From Magicicada septendecula (lineage: Eukaryota; Arthropoda; Insecta; Hemiptera; Cicadidae), in NCBI GenBank assembly GCA_034769895.1, contig JAWRYS010001442.1:434001-498000 (forward strand): a DNA stretch of 64,000 nucleotides, written 5' to 3'. This document shows positions 1 through 11,935 of the stretch, piece by piece. Below the pieces are notes generated by a model. That model did no database searches. It was not told where the DNA came from and saw only the letters and a program-made list of their open reading frames with translations. Every line of letters begins with the position of its first letter. Position 1 is the stretch's first letter. The position numbers and the translations under genes are program-made.

Positions 1-1740
1 TGACAAATGATATAAAATGTGAATAACCTTTTAGCTTTCCTAGCACATACTTTAATTACACACACTAGCAATACACTTGCAAATCTTGTAGCTAAAACAC
101 AGGCCACTTCATAAAGAAGCACAAAGTGTACTGTAACGCTTTCTGCGGTTTAATTCCAGTCACGTCCCTCTGGCTTAGATTAAATTTACACTTCTGCAAT
201 GTCGTCGTTGCTCTTAATTAGGTGAATTGGCTTTACAGCGGTTAAAGTAAACTGTCTTCACTTTGTACACGGAATTATAATCGTTAGATTTTGCTCCTTA
301 TGATATCATAGAACAGAATTCCTGTTTTGCTGTGAGGTTCGATATTTTTGTATTGTGTTCGTTTCAAAATGATCATTGAGTTGAAACCTTACAATATTTA
401 TGTCAACTAAATTTACAGAATTGAGGAACATTCTAATAAATGAGTATTGACCGACAAAAGAAAAAAAGATTATTTTACAAAAAGAAAGAAATTGCAACGG
501 TAAATATATTTGCATAGGCTATATACTCTGAGTAACATTTTTCTGATCGTAAACTGGAATAAACAGGCAAAGACAACAGTCTATAACCTGTCGGTTTGAA
601 CACTTGTCAAATTTAAGGTGTGTGTATGTGTGTGTGTGTTTTGCGAAAATAATGGAGTTCTTTAAAGTGAAACTCATTACGCCTCTAACTAATAAGTAAC
701 AAACAATTATGTTATATGCACCTAACGTGTGGATATCATGGATTTAATGCAAATGCTGGTTTACACATCCAATATACCTTTATATACCTTTATAAGGTTT
801 ATACCTTATATACCTTTACTGCAAAACGAGACAACAAGTGAATCTTAGACCAAGTTGAAGAAGTTAAAGATGGAATTTCCCATACCTGAGATATCTGTTT
901 ACACCAAACTATAAATACGTCCGACACTTTCGAACAAGGGACAGACGGTAATGATTTACTCACGGGGACACTAAGTTGGTCTGTTCAGTAATATAGACTT
1001 GAAATCATTATCATCACGCCTTAGGCAGCACGTAATACCTACTGACAAAAGAGCACCAGTATGATGATGATCATGTAGTAGGAACACGGACATTTAACAA
1101 TCTACATGGCCATTAGCACATCATCATCATCATCCAGAACCCGCACACAAGCAATAATAGCTTCGCAGCGATAACACATGAAAAATGGCAAAATATGCTC
1201 TGGTGAGAAATGATAAATTCCTTGAAAAATAAAAAATGAACAGAAACGTCTTTCACAGATCAGGAGTATGACTTAACTAAAAAAACATATGTAAGTGTAA
1301 ATAGTGTACATATTCAAATTGATATAAATAAGTTTAAAAGTTTGTGTAATTTTAAGTGTTTGTTACTAATGATATCCTCTTTAATTTAAAATTGGTGCGC
1401 AATTTCTTTTGCTTGAAGTAAATACTGTTTTATTAAAACGATAATGGTCAACTTTCATAAGAGGAAAATAATTTAAATAAAAGGAAGTTATGTACAAATT
1501 TAGAGATTTTAAATGTAAGAAAGAAGAACAGAAATATACAAATGAATATACAAAAATAATTTAGTAATGAAGAAATACTGTATCATATTTTGGAAGGGTG
1601 GAATAAGTAAATTCCGTCAGAGCGTAGTATGATAAGTGTTAGGTAAGTAGACAAACGTGGGTGTTGCTTAATAAGGTAATGCAGAGACAAAGCTTCGTAG
1701 TAGGTAGCAGGGCGTGGTTTAACGGAACTGAGCCAATAGA
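1..1740. other. AT-rich gap, no gene seen
   Basis: No coding region with recognisable similarity was found on either strand. The stretch holds a short GT run near 620-640, a few repeats of a TATACCTTTA-like unit near 770-820, and ATG/CAT trinucleotide runs near 1060 and 1120. The CAT run could be the Asp-codon tail of an old RTE-type LINE, but no further LINE sequence supports that. Confidence 0.5.
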
Positions 1741-1810
1741 GTGGTGAAGAGTAGACTTATTTACGAACTGACCAGGCGTGAAGGCGGATTGACGTGTATA
1801 CATACGTGTT

Positions 1811-1938
1811 CCAGCGGGATATTTGTTTGTTGTGGGTTACGACTTGAAATGATAGAAACACTGGAAGGCCTCGTCCGGAAAATGACAAGTAGAAGATCAG
1901 CAAGTAAACACGACAAAGTGGAAATTATGTAGACTGTT
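1811..1938 (+). repeat. left direct repeat (pLTR-like)
   Basis: Aligns by eye with 3881-4006, with scattered substitutions and small indels. It begins CCAGCGG in both copies. A short open frame (1741-1932) overlaps it and may include the start of the element's reading frame, because the frame continues into PLE-like residues after the repeat. Confidence 0.65.
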
Positions 1939-2689
1939 AATTTAGATAACAAGATGAACAATGATATCATAGTGCACGTGGAATGTGGCGATACGTTACA
2001 TAAAGTAAAGCTAGTATTTAAATAATTAAAAACTAAAGTAAAATTAGAGAAAACTCTTAGCAAAGTATGGTTCAACAAGCAATGCGTACTTAAATACATA
2101 ATACCAACTATGTAAAAATTAAGACAAATAATAATGGTGAGGTAGCAACTAAAGTAAAAAAAATTATTGTGAAGTTGTGGATAAAATAAAAAATTGGGTA
2201 CCTTTTTGAAAATTAAATACACTAAACAATGGCTTGTTTAAAACACTTTTGGAAATATACAGAAAGTTCATTTATAGAATTAGAAGGATTATAGCATTAG
2301 ATTAATACAAAATTAAAAGGTGTAAATGTTAGGTTGCATAGAAATTTAAAAGAGCTAGCTGAGGAAAACTTCAAAACGTTAGAATACAAAAGGAAAAAAA
2401 GAAAACATAAATATATCCGGAAAGGATGGTGAATCTTTCAGACATTGCATTCACGGGAGGAGAATAAAATTTGTTAGAAAAAGATTTGAAGTGTGTCCCA
2501 CCTGTAAGCATCAATAAGGAAAAGGGAATTATTGAGTGTAAAACAGTAACTGCAAAATAGGTAACTAAGATACTAGGAAACAATATAGATTCCAAGTGAA
2601 AGAGTTAATCAAACCGATGTGTAAAGATAATAAAAATATGAAAAAGTATAGAACAAATCAAACAGGATGTAAATAAATTAAAAATAATA

Positions 2690-3728
2690 ATGAAAGAGTA
2701 TAATTTGATAATTACAGAAGCAGGTAAAGGAAATACGACAATAGGCCTATTAGAATAAAGCAAGTAAATAAAGAGAGCGGAAGCATTCATAGAAAAGGCC
2801 TCATATAAGTTACTAAGGTATAATTTCACCAGCAAATACCAAGCACAAATTAAAAAACTATTGAAGAAGACAAAATTTTTAAATGTAAAACAAAAGAAAT
2901 TTTGAAAGTATCTAATCCACAGGCACCGTGGTTTATGTGTCAACTGAAATTAGGCTACATAAAGTTGGTATGTCACTTAGACTAATAGTGTCGTTTTTAA
3001 ATTCGCCTAGTTATAGAATAGCAAAAGTAGTTAGCAAATTACTGAAAAGATAATAAAAAATAGATATATCGTACAGTAAAAATAATACTAAAACGGTGAT
3101 AGGAAAATTGCAGACGATACAAGTAAACGAAAACACAAAGCTTATGTCGTTAGATGTGAAAGATATGCTTTTAAACATACCAGTAGAAAGAACTATAGAA
3201 ACAATTAAAAATAATAGTTTAAATAAAGTAGAGTGTAAGGAACAGTTAATAGAATTATTAAGAGCTTGCGTGAATTAGATTTATTTTAGGTTTAATGATA
3301 AATACTATATCCAAGAAGATGGGCTATGCCAATGGCTTCATAGTTGTCTCTGGTAATGGCTGATATTGAATAGTTTTGAAAAACGTTTTCTAATAAAAAC
3401 AAAACATAAAGTAAACGTGAAGTTGTGGATCAGATATGTAGATGACATGCTAGGTGGGATGGGACAAACAAAGATTTTGAAAAATTTACGCATTATATTA
3501 ATGGAAAAGGAACAAAGATCAAATCCCATAGAAGACATAGGAGGAACAGAAATAAATTACATAGATATAAGTATAAAGATTGATAATGGTTTTAAGTGTG
3601 ATATATACTGGAACAAAGACTTGCACGGATTTAATTATACCCGAGTAATCATACCATTATATTTGACAAAAATGACAGCATTGATATCTTTTTGTTACAG
3701 AGCAATGAATTATTTAGCAGGCGCTTAA
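2690..3728 (+). pseudogene. Penelope-type reverse transcriptase, broken
   Basis: The translation across several frames gives the landmarks of a Penelope RT in order. There is an ITEAGKG-like segment near 2710, an NSPSYRIAKVVSKLLK-like segment near 2999-3050, the core SLDVKDM segment near 3140-3160, and the catalytic YVDDM at 3435-3449. Residues after YVDDM (INYIDISIKID) also fit. The longest uninterrupted pieces are 60 and 120 codons (3096-3278 and 3366-3728), separated by stops and frameshifts, and the VxGxPLS region is damaged (QWLHS near 3330). The enzyme would copy the element's RNA at a nicked target, but this copy cannot make it. Confidence 0.8.
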
Positions 3729-3880
3729 GCAGGGATGCAGAAATAAAAAAAGAAAGGACATAGACAAAAATAGTAAATATAATACAAGATCGATAGAAAA
3801 TATTGTGAAAAGAATAGTAGTAATCGGATTTTAGAAAAAGAATAAACAGAGAAGAAATATAAAGAATATATATGCGGGTA

Positions 3881-4006
3881 CCAGCGGATATTTGTTTGTC
3901 GTGGTTTAGGACTTTAAATGGTGGAAACACTGTAAGGCCTCGTCTGGAACATGACAAGTAGTAGTTCACCAAATAAACACAACAAAGTTGGAAGTAAACT
4001 TTAAAT
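3881..4006 (+). repeat. right direct repeat (pLTR-like)
   Basis: Second copy of the ~130-bp repeat at 1811-1938. It follows the reverse transcriptase remnant by about 150 bp. Confidence 0.65.
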
Positions 4007-4011
4007 TGTAT

Positions 4012-5015
4012 ATAATAAATATAATAATATTTTCGTAGGTGGTATACTGTGGTTAACAAAAATTTAACGACTCAATGTTGACACTTATGTTTAGCATCAA
4101 ATTTAAATATTTTAATAATTATTTTCAAATATGAATTTTACATTTTGATGTTTGCATATTACCGTTGTGTGATATTTTTAAAAAGTATGTTTTATTGTAA
4201 CTTTTTAAAAAAATATTTTAAAATTATGTTTTTCACTTATTAAAAATGTATTTTAATAAAATATTAATTTGAAATAAGTAATATTTTTTTTTTAATATTT
4301 AATGAGCTATTCCATACTGTCCACTCCTAATATCCTGTCCTGTCCAACTAAAATCCTACGACCTGAGATGGTTTACACAATACTGTTAAGTTTAGTATTA
4401 ACACAGAATTACAGTTATAATAGTAAAATTGTAATGTTGCAATACAGACATTCTGTATTAAAGTGTACGAAAATTACGAAAGATGAAAATCGCTCAGGTG
4501 CTGTGTTGTGATATACAATGTAAGAGATCTACATTAAAATATAATCCTATTAGATACCACGTAAGTATTCTACTGATACTGATGGTCCCATAATGGCGTG
4601 AGGCAATAAATAAGGGAGGCGTTAGCTGGTTGCAGAATTTACACGCTATAATGAAGTGACAAAATACACAATGTCCAAGATGTCTCTGTCTGTCCGTGTT
4701 TCCCCCCTCTTACTCTTTCGTCTCTCAATCTCTCTCTTTCTATGATGAAGCTGTTTATTCACGGATAACTATTGCAAGCCTGCCTGCCCTGTGCATTGTT
4801 CTTCTGCCCTTTGTATACTCTCTGATTAAAGTCATTACGAGCATCCAAATTAACTTCAATCTGCTTCTTCCCTCTCTTTTTCCCCTTTAATTTGCCTTTC
4901 CGTTGTCATCTATTACGTGCACTTAAGTCTGCCTACGTAGTACACTAACCTTCTCTTTACTGATAGATTATCTTATGATTTTTAAGAACTTACTTCCTGA
5001 AAATGTTACTATTAG
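4012..5015. other. AT-rich gap, no gene seen
   Basis: Contains T- and A-rich runs and a CT-rich patch near 4680-4740. Nothing recognisable was found in six frames. Confidence 0.5.
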
Positions 5016-5129
5016 TACCTCTAAATCCAATTGAATTCCTTTATTGCTAAAAAAGGGAAGCCCATAGTGTTAGCATTTTCTAACAACGTCTGTAAGGCAA
5101 TTTTACGTTAGAAAATTACCGTTGCCTAT

Positions 5130-6045
5130 GCCAAAAAGAATAGTGCAAGAAAGTCAACGTACAAGCATTTCTCATCTGACGTTTCTATACCGTTAAAAAT
5201 CCCGGTAATGGCGATAATAAAAATATACCGCTCAACGGAGATCCTTGCGGAACACCAATTTGCAGCTCCTGTGGGGCCGATAGTGACTCTTCTACGCGAA
5301 TACGGAGAGTCCTGTCTTTGAGAGAGGAGATAAACTTAAGCACGTTACCTAAATCACCAATCACGCTATTGTTGCATGATGTTATATCTCCACATTATAT
5401 CAAACGCTTTTTTCTAATCGAAGAATACTGTAACCATGTGTTTGCCTTCAGTGAAACCGTTTTGAAATGCATTTTTCAGACAAACCAGTTTATCAGTGTG
5501 ATAGAATGGTGTCTCCTATACCCTCACTCGTGTGCCGTCAGAAGGCCGTGTTTCTCCAGACACCAGGTGAGTCGTCTGCTTATCATCCTCTCCAATAACT
5601 TATCTGTGAAGCACGTCGACAATAGTGGAAGATAGTACTCCCCTTTCAGGGAATCCTTTACGTCCTTCAGAAGCTCGATGACGGTCGCCTGTTTCTATGG
5701 TTTTGTGTACGCCCCTTGCGACCATATAGCGTTATATAGTGCCAGTAATGTAGTCATAGCTATAACAATGAGATACAAGTCTGTAAGGAATGCTGTCCAG
5801 TGGCCCTGCAGTGTGGCCGGCACCGCGGTCAACAGACTAATTCCCTCATCGAAAAGGTTCCTTGTAAGTCCTGCACCTTCATATTCAAAGTGAAAGTCGC
5901 GTTCAACTTCATCTTTCTTTGCAAAAAATTTGAGAGGATTACTTTCTGTAATTCTCGGCATATCTGACAACCAATATGTTAGAATTTCATCACGGTGGCA
6001 ATTCAATTCACCATCGTGCCCTATGCACGTGATCGGCGTAAACAC
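5130..6045 (-). pseudogene. LINE reverse transcriptase, frameshifted
   Basis: Several frames together give an RT. An open piece at 5695-6045 ends in LYNAIWSQGAYTKP. It is followed by KLLERMISRRLTW near 5590-5560, a KHMVTVFFD segment near 5440-5420 (the first catalytic Asp region), GVPQGSPL at 5233-5256, and a YVDFLALF segment near 5165-5140 where the family has YVDDLALF. The second catalytic Asp is therefore altered, and at least three frameshifts and several stops are present. It cannot be functional. Confidence 0.75.
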
Positions 6046-6075
6046 TCATGCACCACCGGTTTCTATGATCTTCTT

Positions 6076-6632
6076 TCACACTTCGGTCACTAGGGTCGGC
6101 CATGTTACAGTGGACACGTGGTTCTTTGCTCGACCGTTTTTCAGCAAGTATTGTTTTACTAGCAGAGGTTGCGCGTCGCTCAAAAGCGATGCAATTATCT
6201 TTGGTCTGTTCTCGTTTACTCGTTTATACCTGTCTAAGGCTCGTCGCTTCCCTCTTATTCTGTTTTTCACAGCGGTTTTCCACCACGGTACTGGATGAAC
6301 GTCCACCGTGGAATATGCTCCGTAGCTGCTGATGTGATAGCAGCTATGATAACGTGTCTGTCGTTTTGTACGTTTCCACTGACTTCTGTAGGTTTGTAAG
6401 CAGCCTAAAACCTTGTTCAACCAACAGGATCCACGCGCAGTCTTTTCGGCATGTGTATAAACTTCTTTGACGTTGGGAGTTTTATCAGTAAAGCAAAATA
6501 GTCGTTCTCATACTGGTCTGGGAGCAATCTCCACAACAGATGTGGAGCACGACTTGGGTTACAGAACGAAAGATAGGCAGCCGAGGAGGTACCACTTCTA
6601 ACGTTGAAATGTGTGCCACTTCTTCTAGTCAC
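6076..6632 (-). pseudogene. LINE endonuclease C-terminus and linker
   Basis: Two overlapping open pieces (6417-6632 and 6076-6420). The first reads GTSSAAYLSFCNPSRAP and then PDQYENDYFALLI. This is the late endonuclease region, where the family normally has an S/G-D-H-x-P catalytic end; here the expected SDH is NDY, so the catalytic His is lost. The second contains VPWWKTAVKNRIRGKRRALD, the basic linker that precedes the RT in I/Jockey-type elements. A frameshift lies near 6420 between the two pieces. Confidence 0.75.
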
Positions 6633-6644
6633 TCAGAATCTCAG

Positions 6645-7185
6645 AATCTGGTAAGTGTAAGGAGCAGATCTCATCTTCAGTGGCTGTAACAATCTGATTG
6701 CTACTGCTTGTAGAGGCGCAGCGAGGGAATACGTCTAGAGGCATAAGTCTTTCTAAAAAATATAGGAACGTATCCCCTATCTCTGATGGAGTCACATCTC
6801 AGCGGAAGGACTCATATCCCCTAATTATAAAAAGTTAATTACTTCTCTTGTATGTATGAAATATACTGTAAACAGAAATTTACCAAGAAGATGGGTATAG
6901 GTAATGAAATTTCTCCCTATAGACACACCTACATTCCCCAAGGAACTGTATGTATAGACATCTGGTAGTGGTTAGTTCATTGATTCATTCTTCATAAGAA
7001 GAGAAAAAATTCTGAAGAAATATTAAAGAAGAAAATTAAGAGAAATACGAACAAAAATGAACATAAATGTGTGAATATGGATAGATTCTAATCTAATCTA
7101 AATTAGTCTAATAAAATGAAAATTATTAGTATTAAATCACAAAATTTTATACAAATTCATTTTGTGTTGTCTCCAAGTTGCATTA
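6645..7185. other. gap without recognised genes
   Basis: AT-rich; six-frame reading shows nothing recognisable. Confidence 0.4.
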
Positions 7186-7238
7186 ATTAATTGAGATAAT
7201 AGGTAATGGAGTGAGATGACTTGGATAGTGGATAAATT

Positions 7239-7470
7239 GTGTATGATGACTGCGACAAATTGTATATCGGCCAGAAAGGGAGACGCTATGAAGAGAGGTT
7301 TAAAGAACACTTGCCCGTGAAGAATTTAGTGTACATCCAATTGCATTGGAAGAATATAAGTTATACGTAGCGGCTAGATTACAGAAGGAGTGCCTTTTGA
7401 AGGATATGATCACGTTCAAATCTAACGCGCTCTTTGATACTATAATGCACAAGCTAGCACAGACATGAGC
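7239..7470 (+). pseudogene. GIY-YIG endonuclease of a PLE, fragment
   Basis: Codons from 7239 give CDKLYIGQKGRRYEERFKEH. This is the second half of the GIY-YIG motif (YIG), the conserved Arg helix (GRRYEERF) and the KEH that follows in PLE endonucleases. After one frameshift near 7320 the C-terminal part continues (LLKDMITFKSNALFDTIMHK near 7390-7455) and stops. The domain nicks target DNA to prime reverse transcription. The first GIY half is missing. Confidence 0.75.
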
Positions 7471-7626
7471 AGTATTTAATCTTTACATTGAACTTTATAC
7501 AGCCAGTATACTTTTATGTGCTCAATGATGCGCATCGTGTTCTCTCGCGACATGTATGTATAATGAATTCAGTGTTTATGTGCATGTTAACTGTTTTGTA
7601 TTGGCGAGCTCACCTCAAGTGACTTT

Positions 7627-7664
7627 TACCTGAAGATGGGACTGTGAGCCCGAAACGCGTCGTA
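7627..7664 (+). ncRNA. hammerhead-like motif
   Basis: CTGAAGA (7630-7636), one T, a hairpin with stem GGG/CCC (7638-7651), GAAA (7652-7655), CGCG, then TC (7660-7661). TAC/GTA (7627-7629 with 7662-7664) can close it. This matches the CUGANGA / stem II / GAAA / stem III / UH layout of a hammerhead ribozyme, with an extra U before stem II. ACGCGU is self-complementary, as in ribozymes that pair as dimers. Stem I is short, so activity is doubtful. Confidence 0.45.
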
Positions 7665-7725
7665 CTTAACTACTGAAGTTGCAAGAAAGACAGTATAATC
7701 AGGTATCTACCTATTATCTCAATTG

Positions 7726-9205
7726 TATATAAATGTTTGTGCAATTAGAATATCTGTTATGTAACAAGCTGACTTCACTAAGAAAATTAAAAATAATTTA
7801 GTTACAGCGGTAATAGAATGCTTTTGCTATTGTAAAGACAGTAAAATTTAGTAATTAGGAAATTAGTTTAAAAACTTAGATATTTCCAACAGCCACATAT
7901 ACGTGTGTGCAGTACTGAGCACTATATTTTATGAAAGCAATTCAATTTACTATGAGGAGGATAAAGAGTCTTTTGAGACCTATAAAGTACGGAGCTTGTT
8001 AGCACTGCACAACAGTCTGAACGGACTGGAAAATATAATAAAGAAGAGGGGTATACGATTGTTGTGTGTTAAATCGCTAAACCTGTCGGCTACTCTTATT
8101 AGAGTGTACGTTTCAGTGATTTCCCAGTGTCGGTTACACGCGCCAGCAAACATTAGTAACATAGTGATAAAAATTTAATAAAGACCTATGTTTGTGGTGT
8201 AAATTGACTGCGCTGTGATATTATAATTGACATAATGTGGTGAATAAAATGATATTCAGAAACAGAAAAGAAATTCAGAAAACGTCTGGTAATATATGAA
8301 ACTTCCTGGGAAATAGGGTACAGCCTAAAGTGTTTAGACGTTTAATCGAACAAATGAAGCATATTCTCAGTTTTTACCTCTGTATTCCAGCATTTTGCTG
8401 TCTGTCTATGTGTTATCCGATCGGATTGTATCTTACAATTACTGTTTATTGCATCAAATTATTTTCGTAAAACTTATTATGAAATTTCATACTTTTACAG
8501 ATGCATTTTTTTTTTGAGATTGATTTCTGTAAAATATGCAAGCAAGGAGACAAAAATGTGAGGAGTAAAATTTTTGAAATATGTCTACTTGCAAAAATTC
8601 ACGTACGACATTATGATAGTGTATTTAACAAATTTTAAATATGTTGTATATTTTTATGATAAAAAGGGTATATAACTCAAATCTACATGTAATATGGAGT
8701 TACAAAATTTTATAACATAAAGATCTATTCACCCAAAAAATTTATAAAAGATTTTAATTTCCGTACCGAATGTCAACCTAAAGGGAATTATACCCCAAAT
8801 TCGGCTCTACGGTTAATATCCATTTTTTTACTTTTAAAAACTATCGGCCAAAATTAAAGTCAAAAGTTTAAGAAAATTGTACTGCAATACCGAGTTATGA
8901 AAAATTAAATTCAAAATGTAAGTGCTTTATCCTCAAATATTTCACAAATTGTATATCTTTATTCATTATTAATAGTAACTGAAAATTTTTAATTCTCTTC
9001 AAATCATTTGTAAGCTATGTTTGATAAAAATGTACACTTTGTACAACTGTTCGACATTAAAAATTAGAAGATTTCGAGCCTTTGTTTTATCCACGTAATT
9101 ATAGCCTATGTAATAATAATTTTAGTTCATAAAACTACTGAGCAAGGTCTGTTGTTTAGGGAACAACTAATAATATTGTAATCCTTGTAATCCATTACAT
9201 ATGAC
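7726..9205. other. AT-rich gap, no gene seen
   Basis: One 91-codon open frame (7903-8178, +) has no recognisable similarity or codon signal. The rest is AT-rich with T runs. Confidence 0.4.
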
Positions 9206-9209
9206 AAGG

Positions 9210-9281
9210 AGAATGATCACTGTTGCACACCACTATATAAAATTATCCCGATATATAGTGGTGTGCAACAGTGATCATTCT
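9210..9281. repeat. perfect palindrome of PLE termini
   Basis: 29-bp arms (9210-9238 and 9253-9281) pair perfectly around a 14-bp loop. The arm sequence, containing CACTGTTGCACACCACTAT, recurs at the 3' ends of the PLE copies at 18.7, 30.0 and 39.3 kb. This is a minimal foldback made from two PLE ends. Confidence 0.85.
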
Positions 9282-9284
9282 GCT

Positions 9285-11895
9285 TGTGATTTCAACCACT
9301 AACTCAACTTTCTTCATTAAACTTCCATTACATATGCCAAGATTATACTTAAACAAAAAATAGCAATAAATAAAATCAATTTAAACGTAAATTTGAAATG
9401 ATTGAATCCAAAAAATATAAATATGAACGCATAAAGAAGAAGTGTTCATACAAAAAGTAAATACCCAGATATAAAAAAATAGTATAAAATTATAAAAATT
9501 TAAAGAAATAAATCTAAAAAAGTATAGCGAGAAAATAATTATGTTACGTCGTGGTAAGAGAATATAGAAAGAGCAGAACATAGAAGATAATGATTTTGGC
9601 ATGAACCGTGTATGAACTGAAGTATGGAGTGTACTGAACTGAACCGTGTATGAACTGAAAGTCAATGAAATGAAGTATGAAGTATTGGTACTTCAGTGCT
9701 ACTCCCAAGATTAGACATAAATCAGTTCAATACATATGCATATCATTGTCAGCCTTAAACTGGATTAGTGTTAACTTGATCTGGAACTATTATTATTTAC
9801 TGATAAACTAACATATACGCTTGGGTTTTATGTTGTATAGCTCAATTGAGATTCGTCCGAAGTGAAGACATATGTTTGTCTTGTCAACCAAACCAGCGTA
9901 TAGTCAAAAAATAAATTAATTAAATTCGAGTGTAAAAAAATTTACTGATACGGGTCTTATTTAAATTTATGAAATCAAGACTGTGCTTTAATATTGCAGC
10001 CATTCATAACAAAATATACATATAAATGTAAGCAATTTTAAGTGCATATTTTTTATCCTGATATGTTGCATGCTAGACTACGTAAAACTACTACACATTT
10101 CTCACATATCTTATTTATCCAGTATCCTGATTACATTATAATTGTTATACATCAAATATAGTCTTAACAGTATAAGAAAACTCACATGTAGCAAGAACTA
10201 TCTTGAAGTGAATGTATTCATCAGTATAATAATCAAAGAACCTAATAGTACTCAACTGCAGTTTTCTTTGGAGTAGAGTTCGAAATCAAGCTTTATTTTA
10301 CAGAAACAAATATCTATAAAACAACGCGAAGCATAAACGTACATACACTTTTACTAACGTTCTTTCGAAGATATACAAAGAACAAAATTTTGACTTATTT
10401 AAACCGCCATAAATTTAAAAAAATTATAAATGGCAAAATATTTTTAGTTAAAAATTAGTAAAAAACACGAAAGTGTGAAAACAAATGTTAAAAAATAATA
10501 TAAAATATATAAACATTAATTAAAATTTTATGTATAAGTTAAAAATTGAAACTATTTTTCAATAAAATTGTTGGACATCGATCAACGCCAGCAGCTGATT
10601 CGACGTCAAAAATGTGCCACCTACCAAACTAACCGCACAGACTAAAAAGAAATAAGAAAAACGAAATTATTTTCAAGTGGGATAAAAGCCTTTGTGTTTA
10701 CAGCCACTTAAGACAACAATGTAATTCCTTTGTATATTCAATTGTATTCAAAGGCTTTATTTTCTTCTTATATATTTGACGAAGTCTATAACGAGTCTCC
10801 CGTATGCCAGAGACCTCAGCAGCGGGTAATTTAGGGATAGTGGGGAACCTCAATCGGCGTTGATTCTTCTTGAGTGACCGATGAACTGAGGGCGATCGTA
10901 GTTGACGTATACTACATATAAACACACACACAGTTAATTATGATTTTATAGCTATAATTAGGCCTTTATGTATATAGGTTTATTATATTACGTCTATAAT
11001 ATATAAGTTATAATATAGTATCTGTAGGTCTATATTTTATTTTATTTTATTTTGTCACATTCTGTACAATATACATTATATTATTTTATAATAATTTATT
11101 TGTTGTCAGGCAATACTGTGAAATATTTGTTTTACCCTATCGTCAACGACTTTCTAGTTGTTGAGCAAATTTACTATTAACAATAAACGACTACGTAACA
11201 AGACAAACGACAGCCAATATAATTTAGTCGGCAGCTGCTGGTCCCACACAATAGACTGGAACAAACTTTCTAGACAGTTGACAGAGACGTCAAGTAAGAA
11301 AAATTGACTAGAATTTTTGTTATTATCAAGCATAATACATAAAACAAACTTTTATAAATATTAACAAAATAGGTTTACAGCTTAATAATTTCCGTGAATC
11401 CAAATATTTCCTTTTCAGCTGTTCTAGGTAAACAAAATTTAGAAAATGTCATTTAAATTTGATGTTCCGTTTAAGCAGCATTTTGAAAAGCTTCAGAAAT
11501 TTGAAATAAAATAAATAACTTATATATTTTGTGTATATATATTTGTGTGTGTGCGTGTGTGCGCGTGAGTGTTGCAATATTACAATTTGTGTAATGGCAT
11601 TTCTGTAGTAATACAGAACGCAACTTTAGTGTATTTATCGCCTGCCAGCTCGTAGAGATTGTGTGTTTGTTCCCCTCGTTGTAACTCTCGCACAATAAAT
11701 GTTTTTGTTACCATAGAACAGAAAGATTTTGTTACGTGAAGTAACTAATTTAATATGATAAAGAAAAATTATTGATTTATTAACACCTATTTTACAAAAT
11801 TAAATGTTTCAAAAAATATAAGTTTAAATTTTTTGTTTTTGACACCTAACGCAAAGTACACATGTTATACATTACACAGGACAAAATATACAAAG

Positions 11896-11935
<40 letters not shown>

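Larger units (their letters stand above)
1811..4006 (+). mobile_element. Penelope-like element flanked by direct repeats
   Basis: Two direct repeats of about 130 bp (1811-1938 and 3881-4006, offset 2070 bp) bracket a decayed reverse transcriptase of the Penelope type. PLEs are retroelements with a reverse transcriptase and usually a GIY-YIG endonuclease, and they often carry LTR-like repeats (pLTRs) from partial tandem copies. The repeats share the starting CCAGCGG and the internal blocks around AATGACAAGTA. No GIY-YIG domain is visible between the repeats, so the copy may lack its 3' half or belong to a GIY-YIG-less arrangement. Exact ends are uncertain, since similarity fades outside the repeats. 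Confidence 0.7.
5020..6640 (-). mobile_element. I/Jockey-type LINE fragment
   Basis: A non-LTR retrotransposon remnant read right to left. It covers the end of the apurinic-type endonuclease, the endonuclease-RT linker, and the reverse transcriptase up to about the YxDD motif. Base composition is clearly richer in G+C than the flanks, fitting an inserted element. The 5' part (ORF1 and most of the endonuclease) and the 3' end are missing or unrecognisable. Clade assignment rests on the style of the motifs (LLERMISRRLTW, VPWW linker). It could be any of the I, Jockey or R1 relatives. Confidence 0.8.
7189..7724 (+). mobile_element. Penelope-like element tail between inverted repeats
   Basis: A ~536-bp unit bounded by a perfect 17-bp inverted repeat, AATTGAGATAATAGGTA at 7189-7205 and its complement at 7708-7724. 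Inside are a GIY-YIG endonuclease remnant near the left and a hammerhead-like motif near the right end. Lying between the inverted repeats, this looks like a severely 5'-truncated PLE with terminal inversion, as is described for Penelope insertions. Confidence 0.7.

Noticed and set aside
1761..2222. 153-codon frame on -
   Set aside because: Antisense to the PLE direct repeat and the start of its frame; no similarity seen.
3649..4059. 136-codon hydrophobic frame on -
   Set aside because: Antisense to the end of the PLE RT and the right direct repeat. The hydrophobicity comes from reading AT-rich DNA.
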